A DNA stretch of 64,000 bases from Janthinobacterium sp. (GTDB lineage: Bacteria > Pseudomonadota > Gammaproteobacteria > Burkholderiales > Burkholderiaceae_D), in the NCBI GenBank assembly GCA_003133225.1, contig PKWL01000041.1, positions 151-64,150 of the forward strand. The letters are read 5' to 3'. The position numbers and the translations under genes are program-made. Positions within the stretch are counted from its first letter, which is position 1, and each line of letters starts with the position of its first letter. Positions 29,613-39,729 of the stretch are shown in pieces. Below the pieces are notes generated by a model. It was not told the DNA's origin. It saw only the letters and a list, made by a program, of their open reading frames with translations, and searched no databases.

Positions 29613-30557
29613 GCGCTCCCCTTGCGTCCCCTTGAGGGTAAATAGGGGCGCCGAACGCGCATCGACGCCGATCTCGGCCCAGTTTGAGCTGACGCTGACG
29701 TGCGCCAGGTTGTCACGCCAAGCTATCGCCTGCGCGGCCGGTTTGGCGCCGTCTTGTGCATCGACCAGCAATATTTTCCCCGGAAACTTCTTCGCCAGCG
29801 CTCTGATCTGATGCCGTATCTCGGCAAATCCATCGTGTTTTTGGGGCGAGAACAGGGAACCGCTTTCTTCCCTCATCACGCCCACATCGCCATCCGAGAA
29901 TAAGACGAGGCCATCGAGCTTGCGCCGCTGTGCCATGCCGAACAGGCGCTTTAGCCACGCACGGTTGGCCACCAGACGGTCTTCAAATTCGCCGTTGCGC
30001 CCCGCCTCGGGCCGGAAGCGGTTGTTGTCGGCCGGTAAATTAATGGTCGCGAACAGAACCCGGCCATATTCCCAGTGGGCGTTTTCGGCATAACTGCGGA
30101 AGGTGGCATTCGAGGAGAGCCGGGTCAGTTCAATTTTGCGCTCACCTAGCGACATCGTGTCGCCAAAAAAAACGTCGCGCAAACGGCTCAGGCGCTCGAT
30201 GGCGACCGGCCGGCCCATTGAATTTTTGCACTCGCACCAGTCGCTGGCGGCCAGCGCCACGATCATCGGCCGCCGGCTTTGGTTGAGCACGCTCTTGCGT
30301 TGAGCGTAGAGCTTGTCGCTGCACGCTTCGGCGCCCCCCTTGATGCCAGTGGCCACCACGAACGCGAGATTGGCCTGTTCCGTCTCCCGAATGGCTCGTT
30401 TCAATTCCGTCTCGTCGGGTCCGCTCTGGAACGAATGGCTGATCACGCCAAAGGAGAAGGTATTGGCGGCGCCATGCCCGGCCTTAGGGGCGCCGGCGCA
30501 GGGCCAGGCCAGCGCCCACAGCAGCGCGCCGGCCAGCGCTAGGGCCTGCCCTCTCAT
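29601..30557 (-). CDS. Secreted protein resembling a metallophosphatase without metal ligands
   Basis: 318 residues from ATG 30557, whose ATGA overlaps the mutS stop, so translation is coupled to mutS. A hydrophobic signal peptide ([20 protein letters not shown]) precedes a cleavage region. The layout [58 protein letters not shown] and SLGERKI follows, in my reading, a family of beta-proteobacterial metallophosphatase-like proteins where these places read IGD, HVGDIKSG and GDNEWTDC. The metal-ligand Asp, His and Asn positions are replaced here. It would be an inactive paralogue or have another activity. The homology call is from memory and needs a profile search. Confidence 0.65.
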   Translation of the reverse strand: MRGQALALAGALLWALAWPCAGAPKAGHGAANTFSFGVISHSFQSGPDETELKRAIRETEQANLAFVVATGIKGGAEACSDKLYAQRKSVLNQSRRPMIVALAASDWCECKNSMGRPVAIERLSRLRDVFFGDTMSLGERKIELTRLSSNATFRSYAENAHWEYGRVLFATINLPADNNRFRPEAGRNGEFEDRLVANRAWLKRLFGMAQRRKLDGLVLFSDGDVGVMREESGSLFSPQKHDGFAEIRHQIRALAKKFPGKILLVDAQDGAKPAAQAIAWRDNLAHVSVSSNWAEIGVDARSAPLFTLKGTQGERHGR

Positions 30558-33238
30558 GCTACCGCCGCTACGGTCAGGCGCTTTAGTTGATACAAGCAAT
30601 CGAGCGCCTGGCGCGGCGACAGGACATCGGGATCGAGCTCATCGAGGGCGTCTTGCAATGCCTGCAGCGCCAAGTTGGCGCCGGGCGCGGCCATTTCGTC
30701 TTCGTCTGCGTCGGCCAGCGGCGTCGCGAATAAATCGAGTTGTGCGGTAGCGTCGAGAGCTTGCGCCTCCAGTCGCGCCAAGTGCTTGCGCGCGGCTTTG
30801 ATCACCGTCTGCGGCACCCCGGCTAACTGCGCAACTTGCAGCCCATAGCTTTGCGAGGCGGGCCCCGCTTCGACCGCGTGCAAAAAGACGATGCTGTCTT
30901 TGTGCTCGACCGCCGACAGGTGCACATTGGCGGCCGTCGGATGGCTCGCCGCTAATTGTGTCAATTCAAAATAATGGGTCGCAAACAAGGTGAAGCTGCG
31001 GCTGCTGTCAATCAGGTGGCGGGCGATGGCCCATGCCAGCGCCAAGCCGTCGAAGGTCGAGGTGCCGCGGCCAACTTCATCCATCAGCACCAGCGAATGC
31101 TCGCTGGCGCCGTTCAAGATGGCGGCCGATTCGGTCATCTCGACCATGAAGGTGGAGCGTCCGCCAGCCAGGTCGTCGGTCGCTCCGATGCGCGTGAAGA
31201 TGCGGTCGATCGGGCCGATCACGGCGGCAGCCGCCGGCACGTAGCTGCCGATGTAGGCCAGCAAGGTGATCAGTGCGACCTGGCGCATAAAGGTCGATTT
31301 GCCGCCCATGTTGGGGCCGGTAATGAGCAGCAGGCGGCGCTCGTTGCTCAATTTGCAGTCGTTGGCGATGAAGCGTTCGATCTGGTTTTCCACCACCGGA
31401 TGGCGCCCCTCGACGATATCGATGCAAGGCTCTAGCACCAGTTGCGGCGCGCTCCAGTGGTGGCGCAGCGCATGCACGGTCAGGGCCGTCAGCGTGTCGA
31501 GCTGGGCCAGCGCCTGGGCAATGGCCTGCAGCGTGCCAATATGGAGCGCCAGATCGGACAGCAGCAGCTCGTACAGGATCTTTTCGCGCACCAGCGCCTT
31601 GTCCTGGGCCGACAGGGCCTTATCCTCGAACACCTTGAGTTCGGGCGTGATGTAGCGCTCGGCGTTCTTCAAGGTCTGGCGGCGGCGGTAATCGTCTGGC
31701 ACCTTGTCGGTTTGGCCGTGCGTGACTTCGATGTAAAAACCATGCACCTTGTTAAACTCGACCCGCAAATTGGCAATGCCGGTGCGCGCCCGCTCGCGCG
31801 TTTCCAAGTCGAGCAAGAACTGGCCGGCATTTTCCGATAGCCCGCGCAGCGCATCGAGTTCGGCATCGAAGCCGCGTGCGATCACGCCGCCGTCGCGCAC
31901 CATCGCGGCCGGCTCCGGCATCAACGCTAACTGCAGCAAGTCGAGGCAGGTCGTGGGTGTGGCTAGCGCGGCATGGATCGCGCCCAGTAAGCCTGGCGCG
32001 CCGCCCGCGCCAAAATCGGACAGCAGCAGGCACTGGCGCAGGGCCGGCAGTTGCTGCAAGCCGTCGCGCAGGCCCGCCAGATCGCGCGGTCGGGCCGACA
32101 GCAAGGCGATGCGGGTGGTGATGCGTTCGATGTCGGGCACGTGTTCTAGCGTGAGCGCGAGCGCGGCGCTGGCATCGCTGGCGGCGAGGTCAGCGATTGC
32201 CGCATGCCGCGATCGCGCGACGGCCTGGTCGCGCCGCGCATGGTGCAGCCAGTGGCGCAACAGGCGCGAGCCCATTGCGGTGCTGCAATGGTCGAGCAGT
32301 GAGAACAGGGTCGGCGCTTCCTGGCCGCGAATGGTCTCGGTCAACTCCAGATTACGGCGTGTGGCAGCGTCCAGGCCAATGAATTCGTTTTCCGTTTCCG
32401 TGCACAGGCTGCGCACATGCTGCAAGCCGCGGCCCTGGGTCGAGTGGGCGTAGCGCAGCAAGGCGCCGGCGGCGCCGAATGCCGCGCCCAAGCCGTCGGC
32501 GCCGAAGCCCGACAGGCTCGCCACACCGAGCTGGTCGAGCAGCGCTTTGTGGCCGCCTTGCACATCAAAATGCCAGTCGGGCACGCGCTTGACGTTGGCA
32601 AGGGCGCCGTGCGCGACCAGGTCGATGCTGTCACCACCCAAAATTTCGGCCGGCACGATGCGCTCGAGTTCCTGCTGCAAGCGCAGGCCGACCGCTTTGC
32701 TGTCGCCGCAAAACTCCATCAGCTTCAAAGCCCCGCTGGCGAGCGAGAGCCAGGCTAGGCCGGCCGTGACCATCTTGCGCTGGGGGATCAAGCACAGGGC
32801 CAGCAGCGGGCGCTCCGATTTTTCGGGCAACAGATCGGCGTCGGTCAAGGTGCCGGGCGTGACGACGCGCATGACCTTGCGCTCAACGGGCCCCTTGCTG
32901 GTGGCCGGGTCGCCAATCTGCTCGCAGATGGCAACGGACTCGCCTAGCTTGACGAGCTTGGCCAGGTACGGATCGAGCGAATGGAACGGGATGCCGCACA
33001 TCTTAATCGGCTTGCCGTTGGAGGCGCCCCGTTGCGTGAGCGTGATGCCCAGGAGACGGGCGGCTTTTTCGGCATCCTCATGAAATAGTTCATAAAAGTC
33101 ACCCATGCGGTAAAACACGAGCATGTTGGAGTGCTCGGCCTTGATGCGCCAATATTGCTGCATCATCGGCGTATGTTTTTCGGCATTGCCGCGTTGCGCT
33201 GCGGCGCCGTTTATTTCTGTCGGTGTGAGCGTCATCAA
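30554..33238 (-). CDS. mutS: DNA mismatch repair protein MutS
   Basis: Recognises mismatches and starts methyl-directed repair. 894 residues. The N-terminal mismatch-binding domain has the Phe-x-Glu motif in [15 protein letters not shown]. The connector, lever and clamp are in the middle. The C-terminal ATPase has Walker [11 protein letters not shown], Walker [17 protein letters not shown] and the FATHYFELT switch. Slightly longer than E. coli MutS (853), partly from an N-terminal extension ([17 protein letters not shown]), whose exact start (33238 or 33235) is uncertain. A secreted-protein gene is translationally coupled at its 3' end. Confidence 0.97.
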   Translation of the reverse strand: MMTLTPTEINGAAAQRGNAEKHTPMMQQYWRIKAEHSNMLVFYRMGDFYELFHEDAEKAARLLGITLTQRGASNGKPIKMCGIPFHSLDPYLAKLVKLGESVAICEQIGDPATSKGPVERKVMRVVTPGTLTDADLLPEKSERPLLALCLIPQRKMVTAGLAWLSLASGALKLMEFCGDSKAVGLRLQQELERIVPAEILGGDSIDLVAHGALANVKRVPDWHFDVQGGHKALLDQLGVASLSGFGADGLGAAFGAAGALLRYAHSTQGRGLQHVRSLCTETENEFIGLDAATRRNLELTETIRGQEAPTLFSLLDHCSTAMGSRLLRHWLHHARRDQAVARSRHAAIADLAASDASAALALTLEHVPDIERITTRIALLSARPRDLAGLRDGLQQLPALRQCLLLSDFGAGGAPGLLGAIHAALATPTTCLDLLQLALMPEPAAMVRDGGVIARGFDAELDALRGLSENAGQFLLDLETRERARTGIANLRVEFNKVHGFYIEVTHGQTDKVPDDYRRRQTLKNAERYITPELKVFEDKALSAQDKALVREKILYELLLSDLALHIGTLQAIAQALAQLDTLTALTVHALRHHWSAPQLVLEPCIDIVEGRHPVVENQIERFIANDCKLSNERRLLLITGPNMGGKSTFMRQVALITLLAYIGSYVPAAAAVIGPIDRIFTRIGATDDLAGGRSTFMVEMTESAAILNGASEHSLVLMDEVGRGTSTFDGLALAWAIARHLIDSSRSFTLFATHYFELTQLAASHPTAANVHLSAVEHKDSIVFLHAVEAGPASQSYGLQVAQLAGVPQTVIKAARKHLARLEAQALDATAQLDLFATPLADADEDEMAAPGANLALQALQDALDELDPDVLSPRQALDCLYQLKRLTVAAVA

Positions 33239-33453
33239 GTCTCCGATGGGTGCTTCAAATTACTCCGGCGCGACCGCGCAGCGTCTTGCCGGCGCAGGCG
33301 CGGCTGAGCTGGTGGCAAGACAGCGGGAAGTGGCTCGTTCCGCCGCGCCGATTTAGCGTCAATAACCATGCCGCCGATGCCGTGAGGCACCTTGGCCGCA
33401 AGGCGCCACGGCGTCCGCGTCGGCCTCGGTCTGGGCGCGAGCGGGGCGCGCAT

Positions 33454-33543
33454 AGGAGAGCGCACCGCCGCGCCCCACAGCGTGGCCCCCTGTTTCGAGG
33501 ACGCCATCACCGGCGCGCGGTCTTCCAGTTCAAAAATTGCCAT
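33454..33543 (-). pseudogene. Possible 5' remnant of a gamma-carbonic anhydrase-like gene
   Basis: From ATG 33543 the frame reads MAIFELEDRAPVM and then ATLWGAAVRSP, which recalls the first strand and the ATVWFGxVxRGD turn of gamma-carbonic anhydrases with the intervening strand missing. An AAGGA lies at good spacing. After about 30 codons the frame becomes Pro/Arg-rich and unrelated, running to 33235. Resemblance is short and could be chance. Confidence 0.25.
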
Positions 33544-33571
33544 TGCCTATCCTTGCCATTGCCTATCCTTG
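33540..33571. repeat. 16-bp tandem duplication containing RBS and start codon
   Basis: CCATTGCCTATCCTTG occurs twice in direct tandem (33540-33555 and 33556-33571). On the minus strand each unit contains AAGGATAGGCAATGG, a Shine-Dalgarno plus ATG. The outer ATG is out of frame with the inner one (16-base offset) and meets a stop within ten codons. Confidence 0.7.
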
Positions 33572-34086
33572 TATGACACCTTGCATTACACCTTGCCGTC
33601 ACGGGCCGGCCAAACGCGCCTTGGCGCATGCTTAGCGCCCCGGCCGGTTTGCGGGGGGCGCGAAGCGAATTCTGTTCGCAAAGTGCATAAAACTGCCCCT
33701 TCATGCGGCGCCGGCAGCACGTCGGTGCATGGGTTAAGCTCGCCATTTTACCGCTTTCAACCCGCTTAGATGCAAACACATACAAGCGGCCTTATCGGCG
33801 TATCAAGGGGCGCGGGCGCCCGGCGCGGGGAGCGCTTGCGGCAAGTAAATTTTGCGCCGCGCAGGGCGCCCGCGCGCCAGGCGGGGTGCGCCGATTGCGT
33901 CAAGGGGCGCGCGCGCCACCGTTTTGGCCACGTCTTGCCAATGATGCGCGGTCCACTCGGAGAAAACTGGTAGCATGGTGCCCGCGAGGGGGTATGGCCG
34001 CATCCTTTCGCGGCACTTTGGAGCGGGTTTGGCTGGGCGCTGGCGGCGCGCCATTTCACATTAACCGTATGGAAAGCGTTGCACCA

Positions 34087-37000
34087 ATGATTCGACAGCA
34101 AAGCGTTCAAAACAAGAATATTATCGCGGCCATTTTCATGATCAGCGGCGTCATTTTCCTAGTCGACTATCTAAGGCCGATCGGCATGACCGAATGGGTG
34201 TTATATCTGTTGCCGGTCGCCTTGTGCGTCTTGCAGAACCAGGCGCGGCTGGCGTTCGCGGCGGCGCTGTTCGAAACCGCCTTGATCGTCCTCGGTTACT
34301 TTGTCTCGGCACCCGGCGTTTCGGCGACGATAGCGATCATCAACCGCAGCTTTGGCGTTTTCGCGTTGTGGGGCGTGGCCGTGCTGGTGCATCAGGTGAT
34401 CCGCGAGCGCTTCAAATCGGGACGCTTGCTGTGGCTGCAGCAAGGCCAGGTCGAGGCTGCCGTTAGCATGGTCGGGGAGCAAGAGGTGGGCGATCTGGGC
34501 GCTAATTTTCTACGCAGCACGGCGCACTATCTTGATGCGCAAATGGGGCTGCTGTACCGTCTCGAGCATGGCCGTTTGCAGCCGACGGCCAGCTACGCCT
34601 GTGTTTGCGACCTGGCCGACGGCGCGGCGCAACAAGCGTCCTACGGCATGGCCGAGGAAGTGGCCAAAAGCGGCAAACCCGTGCTCTTGCGCGAGCTCCC
34701 TGCCAATTACCTGCGGTTTGGCTCGTTGAGCGGCAGCGCGCCGCCCAGCACGGTCATGCTCGCTCCCATTACCATCGAAGGCAGGGTCTCGGGGGTGCTT
34801 GAACTCGGTTTTGCCCAGGACCGCGGTGGCTGCGGCGATGAGCTCGATTTGATGATGGCGATTGCGGAAAGCGCCGGCGTTGCGATGCGCTCGGCCTTGT
34901 ACCGCCAGCATTTGCGCGAGCTGCTGGAAGAGACGCAAAAACAAGGTGAGGAATTGCAGACCCAGCAGGAAGAGTTGCGGGTATCGAACGAAGAGCTCGA
35001 AGAGCAGGGCCGCGTTTTGCGCGAGTCGCAAGGGCGCCTGGAAAACCAGCAGGCCGAGCTGGAACAGACCAATGTGCAGCTCGAAGAGCAGGCCCAGCGG
35101 CTTGAGGCGCAAAAGCGGCAATTGCAGCTAGCGCACCACAACGTGGAACAGCGCTCGACCGAACTGGAGAGGGCAAGCCGCTACAAGTCGGAATTTCTGG
35201 CCAATATGTCGCATGAGCTGCGCACGCCGCTCAACAGTTCCTTGATCCTGTCGCAAATCTTGGGTGAGAACCGCTCCGGCGGGCTGACGGCCGATGAAGT
35301 CAAATACGCCAAAACCATCTACGCCTCGAATGCCGATCTGCTGACCTTGATCAACGATATCTTGGACTTGTCGAAAATCGAAGCGGGCCACGCCAACATC
35401 GCGGCCGAAGTGGTGGCGCTCTCGGCCGTCACAGAAACGTTGCGGCCCGCCTTCGAAGCGCTGGCGCGGGAAAAAGGCTTGGCATTTCGCATCGAGATCG
35501 AGGCCGGCATGCCGCAACAATTGGTCACCGACCACCAGCGTTTGCAGCAGATCTTGAAGAACTTGCTGTCGAATGCCTTCAAATTCACCCCCCGCGGCGA
35601 GGTCGTCTTGCTGCTAGGTCGGCCTGCACCGGGACGGCTTAGCTTTGCCGTGCGCGACACGGGCATCGGCATCGGCGCCCAGCAGCAGCACATCATTTTT
35701 GATGCCTTCCGCCAAGCCGATGGCTCCACCAGCCGCCAATACGGCGGCACCGGCTTGGGCTTGTCCATTTCGCGCGAGCTGGCCCGCTTGTTGGGCGGCG
35801 CCATCGGGCTCGACAGCGTTGAAGGGAGCGGCAGCACCTTTACATTGGAAATTGCCGAACACTTGTCAGGCTCCACTGAAACCGGCGCAGGGCAGGCGCT
35901 TGAGCGGGCGCTCCCGCAGGTGGCGCCGCTGGCGGCGGCGCCACCTGCCGTCGATGACGATAGAGACGCGCGCCATCGCGCGCGCCTCATTTTGGTGATC
36001 GAGGACGACCAACGCTTTGCCGGCGTGCTGTACCAGCTGGCGCACGAACTGGGCTTTGACTGCATCGTGTCAGACCGGGGCAGCGAGGCGCTGCGCTTGG
36101 CGCGCGAGCATCACCCGAGCGGCATCTTGCTCGACGTCGGCCTGCCCGACCAGTCCGGCCTTAGCGTACTCGAGCGGCTCAAGCGCGATCCGGCCACACG
36201 CCATATTCCCGTGCATATGATGTCGGGGGAAGACCATGTGCAAACGGCATTGGAAATGGGCGCCGTCGGTTATGCGCTAAAGCCGGTGGCGCGCGACGAA
36301 CTGGTCGCGGCCATCGCCAAGCTGGAAGACAAGCTGCAAACCCGAGCCCGGCGCGTCTTGGTGGTGGAGGACGATACCGTGCTGCGCGAGAACATCAAGC
36401 TGTTGCTGGGCGCGGACGATATTGAAATCAGCATGGCCGGCAGCATCGCCGAGGCGCTGCGCTGCGTTGCCGCCACCACCTTCGACTGCATGGTGATGGA
36501 CCTGACCTTGCCCGACGGCTCCGGTTACGAATTGCTTGAGCATATATCTAGCGGCGGCAAATACGCCTTCCCGCCCGTCATCGTCTACACCGGCCGGGCC
36601 CTGTCGCGCGCCGAGGAACAGTCCTTGCAACGCTACTCGACATCCATCATCATCAAGGGCGCCAAGTCGCCCGAGCGCTTGTTAGATGAGGTCAGCCTAT
36701 TCCTGCACCGGGTGGAAGCATCGCTGCCGCAGGACCAGCAGCGCCTGTTATTGCAGGCGCGCCAGCGTGACGCCCTGTTCGAAGGGCGCATCATCTTGCT
36801 AGCCGAGGACGATGTGCGCAACATTTTTGCCTTATCTAGTATCTTTGAGCCTTTGGGCGCCAAATTGATCATTGCCCGCAACGGCCGCGAAGCGCTCGAG
36901 CAACTCGAACAGCACCCCGAGGTCGATTTGGTGCTGATGGACTTGATGATGCCGGAAATGGATGGCTTGACGGCCATGCGCGCGCTGCGCCAGGAAAGCC

Positions 37001-37152
37001 AATGGGCGCGCCTGCCAGTCATCGCGCTGACCGCCAAGGCCATGGCGGACGACCGCCGCAACTGCCTGGAAGCGGGCGCCAGCGATTACATTGCCAAACC
37101 GATCGATGTCGACAAGCTGGTCTCGCTGTGCCGCGTCTGGATGCCGAAGTAA
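34087..37152 (+). CDS. Membrane hybrid histidine kinase with GAF and three receiver domains
   Basis: About 1,021 residues from ATG 34087, chosen for a GGAAAG ten bases upstream; ATG 34069 is also possible. Four transmembrane helices (about 12-29, 36-50, 55-72, 86-102), a GAF-like domain (about 130-285), a long Gln/Glu-rich coiled coil (285-370), the HisKA H-box MSHELRTPLNSS with His376, and an ATPase domain with LLSNAFKFTP, DTGIGIG and GGTGLGLSI. Three receivers follow at about 635-745, 756-870 and 900-1020, with phospho-acceptors in LLDVGLP, MVMDLTLP and LVLMDLMMP. The middle receiver has the KG-type ending IIIKGAKSPERLLDE instead of the usual KP loop. First gene of a five-gene signalling operon; the signal is unknown. 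Confidence 0.93.
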   Translation: MIRQQSVQNKNIIAAIFMISGVIFLVDYLRPIGMTEWVLYLLPVALCVLQNQARLAFAAALFETALIVLGYFVSAPGVSATIAIINRSFGVFALWGVAVLVHQVIRERFKSGRLLWLQQGQVEAAVSMVGEQEVGDLGANFLRSTAHYLDAQMGLLYRLEHGRLQPTASYACVCDLADGAAQQASYGMAEEVAKSGKPVLLRELPANYLRFGSLSGSAPPSTVMLAPITIEGRVSGVLELGFAQDRGGCGDELDLMMAIAESAGVAMRSALYRQHLRELLEETQKQGEELQTQQEELRVSNEELEEQGRVLRESQGRLENQQAELEQTNVQLEEQAQRLEAQKRQLQLAHHNVEQRSTELERASRYKSEFLANMSHELRTPLNSSLILSQILGENRSGGLTADEVKYAKTIYASNADLLTLINDILDLSKIEAGHANIAAEVVALSAVTETLRPAFEALAREKGLAFRIEIEAGMPQQLVTDHQRLQQILKNLLSNAFKFTPRGEVVLLLGRPAPGRLSFAVRDTGIGIGAQQQHIIFDAFRQADGSTSRQYGGTGLGLSISRELARLLGGAIGLDSVEGSGSTFTLEIAEHLSGSTETGAGQALERALPQVAPLAAAPPAVDDDRDARHRARLILVIEDDQRFAGVLYQLAHELGFDCIVSDRGSEALRLAREHHPSGILLDVGLPDQSGLSVLERLKRDPATRHIPVHMMSGEDHVQTALEMGAVGYALKPVARDELVAAIAKLEDKLQTRARRVLVVEDDTVLRENIKLLLGADDIEISMAGSIAEALRCVAATTFDCMVMDLTLPDGSGYELLEHISSGGKYAFPPVIVYTGRALSRAEEQSLQRYSTSIIIKGAKSPERLLDEVSLFLHRVEASLPQDQQRLLLQARQRDALFEGRIILLAEDDVRNIFALSSIFEPLGAKLIIARNGREALEQLEQHPEVDLVLMDLMMPEMDGLTAMRALRQESQWARLPVIALTAKAMADDRRNCLEAGASDYIAKPIDVDKLVSLCRVWMPK

Positions 37153-37162
37153 GGGAGTGGGT

Positions 37163-37978
37163 GTGGAGAGCGTGTTTGACATCGAATTAAAATTGCTGCT
37201 GGAAGCGATTCTACTTAGATACCAGCACGACTTTCGCAATTATTCCGTCGCCTCGCTGCGCCGCCGCATCCAACAGGCGCTGGACCGGTTTTCCTGCAAG
37301 AGCGTGTCGCAACTGCAGGACCGGGTCTTGCATGAACCGGCCGTGTTTGCCCAGATGCTGCAATACTTCACGGTCCAGGTCAGCGAGATGTTCCGCGACC
37401 CGTCCTACTTTCGCGCTTTGCGCGAACAGGTCGTGCCGGTGCTGCGCACCTATCCGTCGATCAAAGTCTGGGTGGCCGGTTGCAGCAGTGGCGAAGAGGT
37501 CTGGTCGCTGGCCATCATGCTGGAAGAGGAGGGACTGCTAGAACGCACCATGATCTACGCTACCGACATCAATTCGGATGCCTTGAAAATCGCCGAGGCC
37601 GGTATTTACGCGATCGAGCGGATCGCCCAGTTCAGTAACAACTACCAGCTGGCAGGCGGGCTGGGCTCGTTGTCGGACTATTACACGGCGGCCTACAATG
37701 GCGTGATCTTCGAGCGTTCCCTGCGCCGCCAAATCGTGTTTGCCGATCACAGTTTGGCCACCGACAGTGTGTTTTCGGAGGTGCATCTGGTATCGTGTCG
37801 CAACGTGATGATTTATTTTAACCGCACGCTGCAGGACCGGGCGGCCGGCTTGTTTTATGACGCCCTGATCAACCACGGTTTCCTCGGACTGGGCATGAAG
37901 GAGAGCCTGCGCTTTACCTCCCGCGCCCAGGTGTTCCGCGAATTTGCGGCGGCCGCGAAAATTTACCAACGGATTTGA
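37163..37978 (+). CDS. cheR: CheR-type protein-glutamate methyltransferase
   Basis: 271 residues from a GTG start at 37163 with AGGGAG five bases upstream; an ATG alternative would overlap the kinase gene. SAM-dependent methyltransferase fold: N-terminal helical domain RRRIQQALDRF, motif I in KVWVAGCSSGEEVWSLA, then YATDINSDALKIAEAGIY and the CheR signature VSCRNVMIYFN. In chemotaxis CheR methylates receptor glutamates. No receptor gene is nearby, so here it probably modifies an unlinked or non-motility receptor, or another target. Directly follows the hybrid kinase and precedes cheB. Confidence 0.93.
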   Translation: MESVFDIELKLLLEAILLRYQHDFRNYSVASLRRRIQQALDRFSCKSVSQLQDRVLHEPAVFAQMLQYFTVQVSEMFRDPSYFRALREQVVPVLRTYPSIKVWVAGCSSGEEVWSLAIMLEEEGLLERTMIYATDINSDALKIAEAGIYAIERIAQFSNNYQLAGGLGSLSDYYTAAYNGVIFERSLRRQIVFADHSLATDSVFSEVHLVSCRNVMIYFNRTLQDRAAGLFYDALINHGFLGLGMKESLRFTSRAQVFREFAAAAKIYQRI

Positions 37979-37985
37979 CTTGAGC

Positions 37986-38615
37986 ATGCCTTTGCACTCT
38001 TCGCGCGGCGACGATCTGGCCGGCATCCAGCTGGTGGTCATCGGCGCGTCAGCCGGCGGCGTGGAGGCGCTTGGGGTGCTGCTGCAGGCCCTGCCGGCTG
38101 GCGCCACGGCGGCGCTGGTGGCGGTGCTGCATATCCCGCACGGCCGGCCCAGCTTACTGCCAGAGCTGTACGCACAGCGCTGTGCCTTGCCGGTCAGAGA
38201 GGCCGAGGACAAGGAGCCGGTGGTGGCCGGCACCGTGTATTTTGCGGCGCCCGATTATCACCTGCAGATCGAACCGGAGCGCACGTTTTCATTTTCCATC
38301 GACGGCGCCGTAAATTACTCGCTGCCGGCGATCGACGTGACGCTGGAGTCGGCCGCCCTAGCCTATGGGCCGGCCATGCTCGGCATCATCCTAACTGGGG
38401 CTAGCGCGGACGGCGCCGCCGGCTTGGCCGCCGTGCGCCGGCACGGCGGCCTAGCGTGGGTTCAGGACCCGCAGGAGGCGCTTGCCAAGGCGATGCCGGC
38501 CGCCGCCATCGCGCGCGCCGGGGCCGACCGGATTTGGCGTATTAAACAGATAGCGGCGGGCTTGTCCCGTCTTGGGCCACGCCTTCACGCTAACATAAAA
38601 GACTCTTGTGACTGA
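37986..38615 (+). CDS. cheB: CheB-type methylesterase catalytic domain, no receiver
   Basis: 209 residues containing only the methylesterase domain of CheB. The triad is visible: Ser22 in IGASAGGVEA, His49 in VLHIPHGR and Asp142 in LTGASADGA. The N-terminal receiver present in classical CheB is absent, so control by phosphorylation would have to come from another protein in the operon. It starts seven bases after cheR, and its end overlaps the next gene by eight bases, indicating translational coupling. With CheR it forms a modification pair whose target is not encoded here. Confidence 0.9.
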   Translation: MPLHSSRGDDLAGIQLVVIGASAGGVEALGVLLQALPAGATAALVAVLHIPHGRPSLLPELYAQRCALPVREAEDKEPVVAGTVYFAAPDYHLQIEPERTFSFSIDGAVNYSLPAIDVTLESAALAYGPAMLGIILTGASADGAAGLAAVRRHGGLAWVQDPQEALAKAMPAAAIARAGADRIWRIKQIAAGLSRLGPRLHANIKDSCD

Positions 38616-39729
38616 CCCGATCAAATTACTCGTCGTCGACGACGTGGTGCAAAACCTGACCGCGATTGAAGCATTGCTGGCCCGTCCCAACCTCGTGATT
38701 CTGCGCGCGGCGTCCGGCGCCGAGGCGCTCGAATTGTTGCTGGTCAATGACGTCGCGCTCGCATTGATCGATGTCCAGATGCCGTACATGGATGGCTTTG
38801 AACTAGCCGAGCTGATCCGCGGTAGCGAACGCACGCGCGCCATTCCGCTGATCTTCCTCACGGCCGCCACGCGCGAGCCTAGCTACAGCTTTCGCGGCTA
38901 CGAGGCGGGCGCCGTCGATTTTCTGTTCAAGCCGCTCGACCCTAAGGCGCTCGTTAGCAAGGTGAACGTCTTTGTCGAGCTGTACCAGCAACGGCGGCAG
39001 TTGTCGGCCCAGTTGGCCGAACTGCAACACGCGCTGCACTTGAACGACCTGTTTATCGCTGTGCTCGGCCATGATTTGCGCACGCCGCTGTCGGTGGTCA
39101 TGAACGGTGCCATGTTGCTGCCTCTGATGAGCGACCAGCCCAAGGTCGTGGCAACGGCGACTCGGATCTGCTCGAGCGCACGGCGCATGACGCAAATGGT
39201 CGATCAATTGCTCGATCTGGCCCGGCTCCGCTCCGGCAGCATGCAGTTGCGCACGGGCAACCACAATTACGGGGAAATTTGCGCGGCGCTAGCCGACGAA
39301 TTCCAGGGCGCGGACAAGCCGGCGCACATCGTTATGTGCAGCGTCGGCGACGTCTACGGGATAGTCGATCCCGGCATTTTTTCGCAAGTGCTGTCCAACT
39401 TGATCAGCAATGCCTTGACCCACGGCGCGCCCGGGCAGCCAGTCGGGCTGAGCCTTGACGGCAGCGCGCGCGACACCATCGCCGTTAGCGTGAGCAGCGG
39501 CGGCGCGATCCCGGCCCAATTCTTGCCCCGGATTTTCGAGCCCTTCCAGCAGGGCAGCGAAAGTCGCAAGGCGGGTACCGGTCTCGGCCTCGGGCTCTAT
39601 ACGGTGAGCATGTTCGTTCGCGCGCACGGGGGCCAAGTTGCCGTTCTCTCCAACGAGCCTGAGGGAACAGTTTTTACTGTGACGATGCCGCGCCATCCTG
39701 CCCTAAACCAAGGCGGTACGCGCGCATGA
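38608..39729 (+). CDS. Receiver-histidine kinase (REC-HisKA-HATPase)
   Basis: 373 residues, GTG start at 38608. The receiver is N-terminal (1-125) with Asp55 in LALIDVQMPYMDG and Lys108 in FLFKPLD. A short coiled linker leads to the H-box VLGHDLRTPLSVV with His155, and the ATPase domain ends in GTGLGLGLYTV. No sensor or membrane segment, so it is a soluble kinase switched by phosphorylation of its own receiver. Overlaps cheB by eight bases and the next kinase by four (ATGA). It may take phosphate from the first hybrid kinase, which is inference from operon order. Confidence 0.92.
   Translation: MTDPIKLLVVDDVVQNLTAIEALLARPNLVILRAASGAEALELLLVNDVALALIDVQMPYMDGFELAELIRGSERTRAIPLIFLTAATREPSYSFRGYEAGAVDFLFKPLDPKALVSKVNVFVELYQQRRQLSAQLAELQHALHLNDLFIAVLGHDLRTPLSVVMNGAMLLPLMSDQPKVVATATRICSSARRMTQMVDQLLDLARLRSGSMQLRTGNHNYGEICAALADEFQGADKPAHIVMCSVGDVYGIVDPGIFSQVLSNLISNALTHGAPGQPVGLSLDGSARDTIAVSVSSGGAIPAQFLPRIFEPFQQGSESRKAGTGLGLGLYTVSMFVRAHGGQVAVLSNEPEGTVFTVTMPRHPALNQGGTRA

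Larger units (their letters stand above)
33239..34086. other. 850-bp divergent intergenic region between mutS and the sensor kinase
   Basis: Long frames exist on both strands but none is convincing past short segments. The notable parts are a 16-bp tandem duplication (33540-33571) and a short gamma-carbonic-anhydrase-like frame behind it on the minus strand. The frame open from 33703 on the plus strand is an upstream extension of the kinase frame with Arg-rich, noncoding-like translation. Confidence 0.5.

Noticed and set aside
33703-34086. N-terminal extension of the three-receiver kinase
   Set aside because: The added 128 residues are Arg/Gly-rich without homology; the membrane helices and a plausible RBS support a start at 34087.
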